Positions 1-9,201 of a DNA stretch of 64,000 nt are shown piece after piece. The position numbers and the translations under genes were made by a program. This stretch comes from Alkalihalobacterium chitinilyticum (lineage in GTDB: Bacteria > Bacillota > Bacilli > Bacillales > Bacillaceae_F). The stretch's first letter is position 1; the number at the start of each line of letters is the position of its first letter. The notes beneath the pieces were generated by a model that was not told the origin of the DNA, searched no databases, and saw nothing but the letters and a program-made list of their open reading frames with translations. The DNA lies in the NCBI RefSeq assembly GCF_029028005.1, contig NZ_JAOTPO010000004.1:212034-276033 (forward strand), written 5' to 3'.

Positions 1-535
1 TCTCCGCTTTATTATCGATTAAAATGATCGAACCAACGAGACCAATATATGCAACAACAGGATAGTACGATGCCAGCATGTCCTCCGGATGCGTCCCTAG
101 TAATACACGACCAACCCCTTCAATACCGAGTAACAGGAAAAAAGCTCGGACGATAAAGAATAATTGTGTCCGACTCGTCCCAAGTACCAATTCTTCATCG
201 GATGGAACCATCATATTATCTTCGTCCAACGGCTTTTTGCCGATAATTTTACGAAGCTCTTGACCACCAACAAAAAAGGAAACGGTAAGAGCAATGATCG
301 TCGTTTTAGCCATCAAGTCGATGAGTGGAAAATCATCAAGGCCTGGTGTAGATACCCCGCTGTACTCAAGTATGTAACCCATTGCTAACCCAAAGATAAC
401 GATAATTAATATCGGAGAATACCTCGTCCCCGCTACCACTGTTCTTGCAATGAGAACCATCGGAACTAAGAATAAAAAAATAATCCAAAACTGATTAATT
501 AACTGCAAATTTGTAAGCTGTTCTGAGATGTCCAT
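1..535 (-). CDS. Multi-pass membrane protein, C-terminus cut by window edge
   Basis: About 178 residues are visible, beginning MDISEQLTNLQ. The start at 535 is supported by AAGGGGA eight bases upstream. At least four long hydrophobic stretches are seen (residues ~14-30, 36-53, 78-95, 128-145 and more towards the cut), with a charged loop containing KKPLDEDN between them. This is consistent with an integral membrane transporter or permease, but I do not recognise the family with certainty. A degraded copy of the repeat found at 9571 lies directly in front of its ribosome binding site. The remainder lies outside the window, so neither length nor function can be judged. Confidence 0.75.
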   Translation of the reverse strand, partial: MDISEQLTNLQLINQFWIIFLFLVPMVLIARTVVAGTRYSPILIIVIFGLAMGYILEYSGVSTPGLDDFPLIDLMAKTTIIALTVSFFVGGQELRKIIGKKPLDEDNMMVPSDEELVLGTSRTQLFFIVRAFFLLLGIEGVGRVLLGTHPEDMLASYYPVVAYIGLVGSIILIDNKAE

Positions 536-553
536 TAACGATCCCCTTTTTTC

Positions 554-597
554 TAATAAAGTGAAACTTTTTCAGCAGGGCTTTGCTCATCCCCCAC
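554..597. repeat. Degraded copy of the hairpin element found at 9571-9770
   Basis: Positions 554-570 (TAATAAAGTGAAACTTT) are identical to 9571-9587, followed by TTCAG and, 15 bases on, CCCCCAC, in the same order as in the intact copy. The hairpin arms here no longer pair well and the rest of the element is absent, so this is a truncated or eroded relative. Confidence 0.6.
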
Positions 598-798
598 AGG
601 AAAATTCATTATTTTATTTTGAATTAACAAGTTCTTTCTCATACATAAAAATGAAATTTAAGAAGGTTTAGCTTTCGGTCTAGAAGTAGACTTTTCTTTT
701 TTCTCGCACTAAATAAAAATTGAACTGAAATAAAACGTAGTGTTGACTTAGGAAAATACTACTTAGAAATAGCTTTACCATCTTCTTTTGGACAACAA

Positions 799-824
799 AG
801 AAGTTGCCTGAAACGACAACTTCT
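799..824 (-). terminator. Hairpin terminator after the PurC-like gene
   Basis: AGAAGTTG and CAACTTCT form an 8-bp stem 20 bases after the stop of the minus-strand gene. The following T-rich stretch on that strand (TTTGTTGT) is weak but adequate. Confidence 0.6.
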
Positions 825-843
825 GCTTAATAACTATTTCTAC

Positions 844-1530
844 TTATTGTTGTAACATTAATTTTTCTAACTGTAATGGCTCGATGTATTCACCGTTTTT
901 GTAGGCTCTCATATTGCCACCTGAAATTTCATCGATAAGAACGATTTCTTTATTGTCTCCTACACGGCCAAATTCAAACTTAATATCATATAATTCAATC
1001 TCTTTTTTGGCTAACTCTTCTTTTACGACGTTACCAATTTTCTTCGTTAAATCTTTTAACACACTGTATTCGTCTTTAGAAAGTATGCCTAGCATATCAA
1101 GAGCATCTTCAGAAATAGGAGGATCTTGACGATCGTCATCTTTCAGCGTCACTTCTACAAATGCGTCCAACTCTTGTCCTTCCTCTGCATACATACCGTA
1201 ACGACGTAAAAAACTTCCAACTGCTCGGTAACGACAAATAACTTCAAGCCCTTTACCAAACACCTCAGCAGGTTTTACCGTCATCGTGCCTTCCTCGATG
1301 TTGGAGTCTATGTAGTGAGTTGGAATCTCTTTCTCTTTTAATGTTTCAAAAAAGAATGCTGTTAATCTTAATCCAGCTTTTCCAGCACCTTCAATCGAAA
1401 GTCCAACCGTATTGGCACCTGGATCAAAAACTCCATTCTCTCCCGTTACATCATCCTTGAACTTTAATAAATAATGCCCATTCTCTAATTCATATACATC
1501 TTTTGTCTTACCTGTGTATGTAAGTTTCAT
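844..1530 (-). CDS. purC: Divergent SAICAR synthase (PurC-like)
   Basis: Phosphoribosylaminoimidazole-succinocarboxamide synthase joins aspartate to CAIR in purine synthesis. The 228-residue protein has the family's N-terminal ATP-binding start (TGKTKDVYEL, then LKFKDDVTGENG), the IPTHYID strand, a central EVICRYRAVGSFLRRYG segment like the PurC VVRN.aaGS region, and the C-terminal IVLIDEISGGNMRAY. The last corresponds to the usual LIDEiSPDtcR motif but is altered (SPDTCR replaced by SGGNMR). The gene stands alone, outside any pur operon. It therefore may be a second, divergent paralogue rather than the housekeeping enzyme. The family call is secure; the exact substrate is less so. Confidence 0.82.
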   Translation of the reverse strand: MKLTYTGKTKDVYELENGHYLLKFKDDVTGENGVFDPGANTVGLSIEGAGKAGLRLTAFFFETLKEKEIPTHYIDSNIEEGTMTVKPAEVFGKGLEVICRYRAVGSFLRRYGMYAEEGQELDAFVEVTLKDDDRQDPPISEDALDMLGILSKDEYSVLKDLTKKIGNVVKEELAKKEIELYDIKFEFGRVGDNKEIVLIDEISGGNMRAYKNGEYIEPLQLEKLMLQQ

Positions 1531-1761
1531 CTATACTACACCCTTTCCCCATTTAATAACTGCCTATGATGTATTATGCAACAAATTGTCACAGAAACCA
1601 ATATCTTGTCAGTGAGTATTTTATGAAAACTTTTTAAGTAGTTACATCGGATTACTATGATTTATAAGAGAATAGAACTAGCTTTTAACTAATCGACCTA
1701 AGACATTCCATATGTATTTCCCGAGTCGATAAAACCCATTCACTACCTATGTTCATGAAAT

Positions 1762-2391
1762 CTAGTCAGCAAAGAGATGTCTTCCTATCGTTAGCTTCGG
1801 TGTTGTATTATTAAAAATCCACTGAGATGTTGCTATTCGGGGATTATAATAATAAGTAGATCCATAAGTAGGGTCCCACCCTAACCAAGCATCCTTCACC
1901 GCTCGATACGCAATATAAGTTGGAGTCAGATCATATTGACCGTCTTGGACTGCTGTAAATGCATTTCTCTGATAGATGACACCTTCAACTGTTGAAGGAA
2001 ATTCTGAGGAGTGCAAGCGGTTTTTGATAACAGCCGCAACAGCCACTTGACCTTTGTACGCTTCTCCACGTGCTTCTCCGTGAACAATTTTAGCCATCTT
2101 CTCAATTTCCATTAGTCGATGCAATGTTCTCGGACCTGCGATTCCATCAACAGAAAGTCGAAAGTCTTGTTGCAGTTGGAGAACGGCATTCTCGGTTAAA
2201 GTTCCATAGTAGCCTGTTGGAGCGACATGGAGATAACCCAATTGCACTAGCTTTTCTTGCAATTGAAATACTTGTTGACTTCGATCTTCTTTTTGCAGCG
2301 TGAATTCATAGGCCTGGGACTCCTTAGGGAACAGTGACACGATCAATAGACAAACGAACACAGGAAGAAAAAGTTTGGCTTTTTTTAACAT
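1762..2391 (-). CDS. Secreted SleB-type cell wall hydrolase
   Basis: A lytic enzyme of the SleB/CwlJ type, which degrades spore cortex peptidoglycan at germination. Residues 1-27 form a signal peptide ending SQA. Residues ~35-90 are a peptidoglycan-binding domain (QVFQLQEKLVQLGYL, GYYGTLTENAVLQLQ, VDGIAGPRTLHRL). Residues ~95-209 are the hydrolase domain, with the conserved catalytic Glu context IVHGEARGE and VAAVIKNRL. At 209 residues it is shorter than SleB (~305) and has a short linker. No ypeB-like partner is adjacent. The start is set by AAGGAGGTGG just upstream. It may be a sporulation paralogue of SleB rather than SleB itself. Confidence 0.85.
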   Translation of the reverse strand: MLKKAKLFLPVFVCLLIVSLFPKESQAYEFTLQKEDRSQQVFQLQEKLVQLGYLHVAPTGYYGTLTENAVLQLQQDFRLSVDGIAGPRTLHRLMEIEKMAKIVHGEARGEAYKGQVAVAAVIKNRLHSSEFPSTVEGVIYQRNAFTAVQDGQYDLTPTYIAYRAVKDAWLGWDPTYGSTYYYNPRIATSQWIFNNTTPKLTIGRHLFAD

Positions 2392-2543
2392 ATAACCACC
2401 TCCTTTTCATCCATTCAAACATGAAAATAGCTTTTTTAAAATAAAATTCTATTAATTCAGGAATATCCTCCTGTAAAGTTCAGAATATAGCACTAGAGAA
2501 AAACGTAATACTAGTAGTTATAATATCCTTGATTTCATACATT

Positions 2544-3788
2544 TTATCTCATATAAACAACTGGAGTACGAATTAAATAGACAATAATCAAAGCGGTCCC
2601 AATCGCAGATCCTAAAAAGATGAAGTGTACAGGTATAAATTCAGCTAAGGCACCGACTCCAAAAAAGGCAAACGGTACAGCTAATTTCATCAACATTGAC
2701 GAAGTGCCCGCAACTCTTCCTAATAAATGGTTCGGCGTCGTTTCTTGACGCAATGTAAAATAGTGAATATTCATTAAACCTCCACTTAATCCGTTACAAA
2801 ACATTCCTGCAACCAGCCAATACCAATCTAATGAAAAGAATAATAGGAAATATCCCAAACTTTGAATAGCTAACGACCAAATAAACAACTGCCCCCGCGT
2901 AAACCAACGCGTCATCTTTTTAGCCACAGTTGCCGCAACCAGCCCGCCAATCGCTGTACTTGCCAAAATAATCCCCAACTTCGTTTCGATGACATTCATA
3001 ACATCTAGTGCAAAAAAGATAAAGACAGAAAGAGTTGCAGCCGATGTAATATTGCTCAGCAACACCATGATCGTCAAATTCCATAATTCTTTATTTTCAA
3101 TCAGGGAGTACCAACCTTCTTTCATTTCTTCAATCATACTCGTTTTCTTTTGATCCTCTTCCTTCTTTATGAATGGCAACTTCAGTAGTGATATAAATAA
3201 TAGCAATACAAGCAAACCAAATGCCGTAATCGTTAACCCGTAAATGTTATTCAACACCAAGAGCACCATACCGGCCAACGCTGGGCCAATGAGTCCGACA
3301 AACGTGTACAAAAATGATATGACCGAATTAGCAGATGTTAACTGCTCCTTGTCAACAATGAGCGGTAACACACTATGATAAGCATTGCCAAACATGTAAG
3401 CTGACGTATATAAAATAAACCCAAGTACATATAAATGCCAAAGCTGAAGTTGAGAGGTTAAGAGTAAAACAATAATCGTCAGGATCATGACCATTTGTAA
3501 ACCGACGGAACTTAGCAACACTTTTTTTCGATTGAAGCGATCAACGAGTACCCCGATAAAGACCGCCAACAGGAGGTTCGGTAAAAATTCAATCGCCCGC
3601 ATCGTCCCCATCGCAAAAGCCGACCTCGTTAATTCGTAAATCATAATCGGTAATGCCATTGTAAAAATAGAAAACGTTAAATTTGAAACAGAAGTACCCC
3701 AAATTAGCAATAGAAACTGTTTATTTCTCCAGATGGAGCTATTGTTATTCAAGGCTTCTTCAGATTTTCTTTCTAGAACAGCTTTCAT
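2544..3788 (-). CDS. MFS transporter (MFS_3-like efflux protein)
   Basis: A 414-residue protein with 12 predicted membrane segments and the MFS loop 2-3 motif GVLVDRFNRKKVLL. It begins with a cytoplasmic stretch followed by WRNKQFLLLIWGTSVSNLTFSIF, typical of the enterobactin-exporter-like/MFS_3 group that exports siderophores, drugs or macrolides. It is divergent from the SgrR-type regulator starting at 3915, an arrangement that suggests control by that regulator. The substrate is unknown. Confidence 0.85.
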   Translation of the reverse strand: MKAVLERKSEEALNNNSSIWRNKQFLLLIWGTSVSNLTFSIFTMALPIMIYELTRSAFAMGTMRAIEFLPNLLLAVFIGVLVDRFNRKKVLLSSVGLQMVMILTIIVLLLTSQLQLWHLYVLGFILYTSAYMFGNAYHSVLPLIVDKEQLTSANSVISFLYTFVGLIGPALAGMVLLVLNNIYGLTITAFGLLVLLLFISLLKLPFIKKEEDQKKTSMIEEMKEGWYSLIENKELWNLTIMVLLSNITSAATLSVFIFFALDVMNVIETKLGIILASTAIGGLVAATVAKKMTRWFTRGQLFIWSLAIQSLGYFLLFFSLDWYWLVAGMFCNGLSGGLMNIHYFTLRQETTPNHLLGRVAGTSSMLMKLAVPFAFFGVGALAEFIPVHFIFLGSAIGTALIIVYLIRTPVVYMR

Positions 3789-3914
3789 TGTTTATCACAC
3801 CTTTTCCCTCTTAATCTTAATTTTTCAAATGTTTAGTGATAGTTTATCTGGTAAAAAGGTGTCTAAAAAGTGTACAATTCAATTAAACTAGTTCACCTTT
3901 TAAGGATGATGTCT

Positions 3915-5711
3915 ATGAAATTGACGGAGCACTATTTACAATTACGTGAAGCACTTGCGGCTGTTGATGATTATCAAGCCATCCAAATCACAATCGAGGA
4001 ATTAGCTGAAATTCTTCATTGTACACCCAGATACGTCAAACGATTAATAAAGGAAATGAAAAGCAACGGCTGGCTTGAATGGGAAGTTTCTTACGGGAGA
4101 GGAAAACGACCGACACTTACTTTTTTAAAAAGTAAGGATGCAGTAACGTTTGAAGTGTCTAAATTACATATTGAAACTGGAGCCTATAAAGAGGGACTGC
4201 AATTATTACATACGTTAAATTCCTTTTATCAACAAAAGTTAAATGAGTGGATCCAGGAGCAATTTGGATATATTGAGCATAGAAACAGTGAGGAACAACT
4301 AGACATTTTACGCTATCCGTTTTACCATGCCATTCATCATTTAGATCCTGCCCACTTGAAGTCCATTCACGAAAATCATTTAGCGGACCATATTTTTGAT
4401 ACGTTATTAACTTTCAATCCACGTTCAAGTGCAGTGGAACCTCACCTCGCTCACCATTGGGAAGTCGATGATACTGGCAAGGTTTGGACCTTTTATTTAC
4501 GAAAAGGTGTTCTTTTTCAACATGGTAGAGAATTAACGGCAGACGATGTAAAAGCAACCTTTGAACGTCTAATAGAAACTCCTTTTCACAATAAATGGAT
4601 GATTCGTCATATTAAAGAGATTCGTCTTATAAAAAAATATGTCGTTCAATTTATCCTTGATCGACCTGAATATTTATTTCCTAACGCATTATGCAATAAA
4701 CAACTGTCGATTATCCCAATGGAAGTGTATAACGAAAATCCTGAACAGTTTACGAAACTTCCGATCGGCTCTGGTCCTTTTAAACTTACAAAACATGATG
4801 ATTCCATGCTTCGCCTTGATGCACATTCCTCCTACTTTCAAGGTCGGCCGCATTTAGACCGTGTGGAAATTATTACGCTATTACAAATGAATGAACAAGA
4901 GCATCATCCATTTTTTCATTATTTTAACCAAGTGACAGATAAAGACCAACCGATGGCCTGGAAGGAAATTGAGCATCCGGAAGAAGGCGCTACTTACTTA
5001 AGCTTTAATTTATTTAAAAGTGGAGTTCATCAAAATAAGAAAATAAGAGAAGCCATTCGCTGTTCCATCAACCGTGATCAAATGTGCCGAGATTTATTAG
5101 GTGAACGTTACTTCCCTGCAGATAGCCAACTGATTCACATAACAGAGAACACATATAATAATCCATATGATCCAGCAAAGGCAAAGCGATTATTAAAAGA
5201 AGCTGGATACAACGGGGAGAAAATCACCCTTTATGCCACACAGTTGCGTAAAAATGCCCACCTAAAAAAAGAAGCCCTATGGCTAAAAGATCACCTAGAA
5301 AACAGCGGGCTCGTTGTCGAAGTTCATGTTGTTCCTATCGATGAACTCATTAGAAAAGAAACACTAGCCGAAGCGGACATCATTCTAGCTGGAATGGCAT
5401 TAGGAATGGATATTCAATACTCCTTGTTAAGGTTTTTTCAACTACCAGGCAGTTTTATAAAAGCATTACTTGGACCTGAATTATCGATGACATTCCAAAA
5501 AGAATTAGTCCACATTCAGCATGAACCCAATTCTCTCACGCGCTACCAACTATTAATAGATCTTGAACAACTTCTAAAAGATGAAATCACCTATATCCCA
5601 TTGTTTCATCGCAGCCACCATGTCCAAGTGAATCAAGCATCGCCACTTTCAGGCGTCACCCTCGAATCATACGGAAAAGTAAGCTACAAAAAATTATGGT
5701 TCAAAACTTAA
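3915..5711 (+). CDS. SgrR-family transcriptional regulator with solute-binding domain
   Basis: A 598-residue fusion of an N-terminal winged helix (residues ~1-95, with ITIEELAEILHCTPRYVKRLIKEMKSNGWLEW-type helix-turn-helix) and a C-terminal oligopeptide-binding SBP_bac_5 domain (~145-590; e.g. ADHIFDTLLTFNPRSSAVEPHLA, IGSGPFKLTKHDD). It has no signal peptide, so the binding domain acts in the cytoplasm as a ligand sensor, as in SgrR. Several in-frame ATGs occur. The one at 3915 is chosen because AAGG (3902-3905) stands nine bases upstream. It is divergent from the MFS exporter gene, its likely target. Confidence 0.85.
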   Translation: MKLTEHYLQLREALAAVDDYQAIQITIEELAEILHCTPRYVKRLIKEMKSNGWLEWEVSYGRGKRPTLTFLKSKDAVTFEVSKLHIETGAYKEGLQLLHTLNSFYQQKLNEWIQEQFGYIEHRNSEEQLDILRYPFYHAIHHLDPAHLKSIHENHLADHIFDTLLTFNPRSSAVEPHLAHHWEVDDTGKVWTFYLRKGVLFQHGRELTADDVKATFERLIETPFHNKWMIRHIKEIRLIKKYVVQFILDRPEYLFPNALCNKQLSIIPMEVYNENPEQFTKLPIGSGPFKLTKHDDSMLRLDAHSSYFQGRPHLDRVEIITLLQMNEQEHHPFFHYFNQVTDKDQPMAWKEIEHPEEGATYLSFNLFKSGVHQNKKIREAIRCSINRDQMCRDLLGERYFPADSQLIHITENTYNNPYDPAKAKRLLKEAGYNGEKITLYATQLRKNAHLKKEALWLKDHLENSGLVVEVHVVPIDELIRKETLAEADIILAGMALGMDIQYSLLRFFQLPGSFIKALLGPELSMTFQKELVHIQHEPNSLTRYQLLIDLEQLLKDEITYIPLFHRSHHVQVNQASPLSGVTLESYGKVSYKKLWFKT

Positions 5712-5725
5712 CCAAATCTTTTTAT

Positions 5726-5773
5726 GGTGCCAGGCACCTTTAGCACAGCAGTGAACTAAAGGTGCCTGGCACC
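5726..5773. repeat. GGTGCC-type perfect inverted repeat between convergent genes
   Basis: Two perfect 18-bp arms (5726-5743 and 5756-5773; GGTGCCAGGCACCTTTAG and its complement) flank a 12-base loop. Each arm itself contains the palindrome GGTGCC.GGCACC. It lies between two convergent genes and could work as a terminator, but neither side has a run of T. It therefore looks more like a dispersed extragenic palindrome. Confidence 0.8.
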
Positions 5774-5787
5774 GCAAATATTTTGGT

Positions 5788-6540
5788 TTATTCTTCGTAG
5801 ATCATCTTTCTTGTCATTCCGCCATCGACGATTAAGTTCATGCCTGTTACGAAATCGTTATCAGCAGCGGTTAGATACATACATGCTTTAGCTACATCAT
5901 TTGGTTTGCCGACGCGCTTGGCAAAGTGTTGTTGATGGTCAACCTCACGTAACTCGCTATAATTACCGGTTTCAATCCAGCCTGGAGAAACCGCATTTAC
6001 TGTAATGTTATACTCACTCAATGACGCCGCAAGAGCATGTGTCAAAGCAACAATGCCTCCTTTAGAAGCAGCGTAAGCCTCTGAATGAGGTTCTGACATT
6101 ATCGCACGAGTCGATGCAATATTAACAATTGCTCCGCCCCCTTCATTCTCACGCATCACTTTCGAAGCTTCCTTCGAACATAAGAACGTACTTCGAACAT
6201 TCGTGTTCATCACCCGATCCCAATCGTCCACTGAACATTCAAGCAATGGTTTAAACTCACTGATTCCTGCATTGTTAATGAGCACATTAATCGTTCCGTA
6301 TGTACTTCTCGTTAGCTCGACTAGGTGAATAATATCTTTTTCTTGTGTTACATCTGTTCTAACAAAACAAACATCATGACCCTCCGCTCTCCATTCACTC
6401 GCCACCTGTTCACCTCGAACTTCATCCATATCAGCTAAAACAACGGCACATCCATTTTCCCCATATGCTCTTGCTACTGCTCGTCCGATTCCATTGGCCG
6501 CACCTGTGACGATAACGACATCTTTTTTGAGTTTATTCAT
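5788..6540 (-). CDS. Short-chain dehydrogenase/reductase
   Basis: A 250-residue classical SDR. It has the Rossmann motif TGAANGIG, the D-x-D acidic pair ADMDEVRG, the NNAG motif (LINNAGIS), catalytic Ser in NIAS and Tyr-x-x-x-Lys (YAASKG), and the C-terminal DGG. Substrate cannot be deduced; glucose-1-dehydrogenase/3-oxoacyl-reductase-like enzymes share this pattern. A GTG at 6549 is in frame, but AAGGAG lies eight bases before the ATG at 6540, so the latter is preferred. Confidence 0.88.
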   Translation of the reverse strand: MNKLKKDVVIVTGAANGIGRAVARAYGENGCAVVLADMDEVRGEQVASEWRAEGHDVCFVRTDVTQEKDIIHLVELTRSTYGTINVLINNAGISEFKPLLECSVDDWDRVMNTNVRSTFLCSKEASKVMRENEGGGAIVNIASTRAIMSEPHSEAYAASKGGIVALTHALAASLSEYNITVNAVSPGWIETGNYSELREVDHQQHFAKRVGKPNDVAKACMYLTAADNDFVTGMNLIVDGGMTRKMIYEE

Positions 6541-6721
6541 CAATGACACTCCTTTTCCTTTATTATCTTATAAATATCATGATTTCTGCTCGTTTTCTTT
6601 CTCATATGTAGCTACTTCTCACTCTTGAACGTCAAGCAATCAGATTTACCAATACTTAGTATAATACATAAAAATCTTCTGCTTTCACAAAATATAGTGA
6701 TGAAGATTGGGGGTGAATGAA

Positions 6722-6901
6722 ATGGATCAAAAACGAGTGAAACAAATTCTTTCTTCTTCTGCTGACATCGACGTTAAATATAACGGAGCTTCTGTATGGA
6801 TTGATGAATTAAAAGAAGACGGAAAAACAGCAACTGTTCATTTAAGAGGACCGATGGAAGAACGTTCAGATGTTGATATTTCTGAATTAGTGGAAGATTA
6901 A
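6722..6901 (+). CDS. sspH: Small acid-soluble spore protein, H type
   Basis: A 59-residue protein starting MDQKRVKQILSSSADIDVKY, which matches the start of SspH (RVKQILSSS..IDV.Y.G..VWID). H-type SASPs are minor spore-core proteins made in the forespore, usually under sigma-G. The start is chosen from that N-terminus. A longer in-frame TTG at 6707 has no better ribosome site. It is a monocistronic gene ending 50 bases before a hairpin. Confidence 0.92.
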   Translation: MDQKRVKQILSSSADIDVKYNGASVWIDELKEDGKTATVHLRGPMEERSDVDISELVED

Positions 6902-6948
6902 TTTTTAATAAAGATGAAGTTGCCCTAATACTTGCAGTACAGAAGAAA

Positions 6949-6979
6949 AGAGCCTGTTTGATCCAATAAATCAGGCTCT
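6949..6979 (-). terminator. Terminator shared by sspH and nagB
   Basis: AGAGCCTG/CAGGCTCT stem (8 bp) with a 15-base loop. On the minus strand it is followed by TTTTCTTC, so it mainly ends the nagA-nagB transcript, but it also lies just after sspH on the plus strand. Confidence 0.75.
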
Positions 6980-7089
6980 CATTGTGTTGCGCATGTTCTA
7001 TTTCATTTAGTTACTATTTCACTCACCTATTAAAATTACTTTTCACAACTAGCTCATGTTCATTCTTTTCCCAGACTACCTACTACCTC

Positions 7090-7842
7090 TTACTGTTGCC
7101 ATGCCAATTGCTCATCTTCTTGCAGCTGTAATGCCGCTTTGTCCGCAATAATCGTGACATCATGGTGGCGCTTCAAGACTGAAGCTGGAAAGTCTTCAGA
7201 CACTTCCCCATTCAAAAGTCTTTGCATTGCTGTTGCTTTTTGTTCTCCAGACACTAATAAAATAATCTGCTTACTCTCTAAAATGGTCTCAATACCCATT
7301 GTAATGGCTTGCGTGGGCACTTCTTTTATACTTTCGAAAAAGCGAGCATTCGCCTCACGAGTTGTACAATCCAAATCGACCACATGTGTTCTCGAGGAAA
7401 ATGGGGTACCTGGTTCATTAAAGCCAATATGCCCATTATGACCGAGCCCCAATATTTGCAAATCAATGCCCCCAGCCTCTTTAATCAATTGCTCATAGCG
7501 CTGACACTCCTGCTCTAACTGACTTGCCATCCCATTTGGAATATGATTTTTTCTCTTTGTAAAATTCACTTTACTGAACAAGTGATGATCCATATAATAT
7601 CGATAACTGTTTTTATCATGACCCCTTAAGCCCACATACTCATCCAAATTAAACGTTTTTACACGAGAAAAAGAAACTAACTTTTGTTTATATTCTTCAA
7701 TTAACATCTCGTACAAACGTTCAGGCGTTGACCCAGTAGCCAGTCCAAGAACAGGAGAAGTTAATGAATTTACTTTACTAACAATTAATTGACACGCATA
7801 TTTGCTCATTTCTTCATGATTTTCCATGACTACCAATTTCAC
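7090..7842 (-). CDS. nagB: Glucosamine-6-phosphate deaminase
   Basis: Converts glucosamine-6-phosphate to fructose-6-phosphate and ammonia, feeding amino sugars into glycolysis. The 250 residues cover the whole family length. Visible motifs are LATGSTPERLY (phosphate binding), the catalytic Asp region FNLDEYVGL, and LGLGHNGHIGFNEPG containing the catalytic His. It follows nagA with a 5-base gap, clearly one operon for N-acetylglucosamine use. No nagR-type regulator is adjacent in this window. Confidence 0.96.
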   Translation of the reverse strand: MKLVVMENHEEMSKYACQLIVSKVNSLTSPVLGLATGSTPERLYEMLIEEYKQKLVSFSRVKTFNLDEYVGLRGHDKNSYRYYMDHHLFSKVNFTKRKNHIPNGMASQLEQECQRYEQLIKEAGGIDLQILGLGHNGHIGFNEPGTPFSSRTHVVDLDCTTREANARFFESIKEVPTQAITMGIETILESKQIILLVSGEQKATAMQRLLNGEVSEDFPASVLKRHHDVTIIADKAALQLQEDEQLAWQQ

Positions 7843-7847
7843 TTATC

Positions 7848-9017
7848 TCACCTCCTGTAAGCAATTTTTCCTTGGCAGACCGTGTAATGAATATTTAAGT
7901 CTTCATCCACTAATAAAATATCTGCATCCTTTCCAACAGCTAAGCTTCCCTTTCGATCATCAAGCTTTAGTTGTTTTGCAGGATTGTAACTGGCCATTTT
8001 TATCAAGTCCTCCATTGACGCGCCTGTCATTTGCCGAATATTTTTAACAGCATCAATCATTCTTAACACACTGCCAGCTAATGTTCCATCTGCTAATTCA
8101 GCTTTATGTTCATCAACAGTCACCCTTTGGCCCCCTAAATCATAGTGGCCTGGTGCAAGACCTTTTGCTCGGATTGCATCCGTAATGAAGATTAACCGAT
8201 CTGGTCCGATATTTTGATAGATAACCTCAATCATTTCTCGAGAAACATGAATACCGTCGGCGATTAATTCACTTCGTAATTCCTTCTGTAAAAAAGCTGC
8301 ACCAACTACACCAATATCTCGGTGATGAAGTCCAGTCATCGCATTACATAAATGGGCTACTTGATTTACCCCTGCTCCCACGGCTTTTTTCATCTCAGCG
8401 AACCCTGCACCTGTATGCCCTGCCGATATATTTAATCCTTGAATTGATAAGTTTGTAATCAATTTATGATCCTTGTCCTTCTCTGGTGCAAGCGTAACCG
8501 TTTTTATGTTATTTCCAGAAATCGCTTGCCACTTGTTGAACAATTCAATCGATGGCCGTGCCACAAACTCTGCTGGTTGAGCTCCTGCTTTATTTTTTTC
8601 TATAAAAGGTCCCTCTAAATGCACACCTAGTAATTCGGCACTGTTTACTTTATTGTTATAGTCGGAAACATTCGCTAAAGCCCTCTCAATGTTATCAGTC
8701 GATTGAGTAATGGTTGTCGCCAAAAAACTAGTCGTCCCTTCTTCTGGCAACTTACTTGCTATTCTATCAAGTGCCTCAGGAGTAGCATCCATCACATCGG
8801 CTCCGTGGGTTCCATGGATATGCCCGTCAATGAACCCTGGAATAACTTGTAAACCGTCTCCATCTATCGTAAGCTCTTTTGGGAATACCTCTTGAAGTCT
8901 GTTTCCTTTTTCGATTGCATCAATCGTTTTTCCTTTTACGAGCAAACAGCCCTTCTCTATAACACCCATTTCTGTATATAGACGAACATTTTTTATAAGA
9001 ATGGTATGATCATTCAA
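7848..9017 (-). CDS. nagA: N-acetylglucosamine-6-phosphate deacetylase
   Basis: Removes acetate from GlcNAc-6-phosphate, giving the NagB substrate. The 389-residue amidohydrolase carries the metal-site motif GFIDGHIHG, the HLEGPFIE segment, AGHTGAGF, HLCNAMTGLHHR and the catalytic ITDAI. The start codon appears to be TTG at 9017, a few bases after GGAGGG. It is the first gene of the nagA-nagB operon. The 184 bases upstream separate it from a divergent small gene and presumably hold the operon promoter. Confidence 0.95.
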   Translation of the reverse strand: MNDHTILIKNVRLYTEMGVIEKGCLLVKGKTIDAIEKGNRLQEVFPKELTIDGDGLQVIPGFIDGHIHGTHGADVMDATPEALDRIASKLPEEGTTSFLATTITQSTDNIERALANVSDYNNKVNSAELLGVHLEGPFIEKNKAGAQPAEFVARPSIELFNKWQAISGNNIKTVTLAPEKDKDHKLITNLSIQGLNISAGHTGAGFAEMKKAVGAGVNQVAHLCNAMTGLHHRDIGVVGAAFLQKELRSELIADGIHVSREMIEVIYQNIGPDRLIFITDAIRAKGLAPGHYDLGGQRVTVDEHKAELADGTLAGSVLRMIDAVKNIRQMTGASMEDLIKMASYNPAKQLKLDDRKGSLAVGKDADILLVDEDLNIHYTVCQGKIAYRR

Positions 9018-9201
9018 AGCCCTCCACTCCTCTCAGCTCTTGGTTTGTCTTTGTGCCATACTTTGACGTTCGTTCAGTCAAATCCTCTATCCGTAAACAA
9101 AAAACATCTTTGTAATATATTCAAAAGATACTCACTTATAGGCATTGGCCGTTTCAAATCGCAGCTCAAAACATAGGTATATGTCTAAGAGAGGCAGGTG
9201 A

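Larger units (their letters stand above)
541..843. other. Intergenic region 541-843
   Basis: It separates the partial membrane gene and the PurC-like gene, both on the minus strand. Apart from the degraded repeat at 554-597 it holds a short hairpin GTCTA-GAAG-TAGAC at 678-691 followed by a T-rich tract. That would be a terminator only on the plus strand, where no gene is seen. The hairpin at 799-824 is listed separately. No coding potential is evident. Confidence 0.5.

Noticed and set aside
3797..3862. ACACCTTTT/AAAAGGTGT inverted repeat between the MFS and SgrR-type genes
   Set aside because: The left arm is the ribosome binding site of the MFS gene, so the match may be accidental; arms are 48 bases apart and not otherwise supported.
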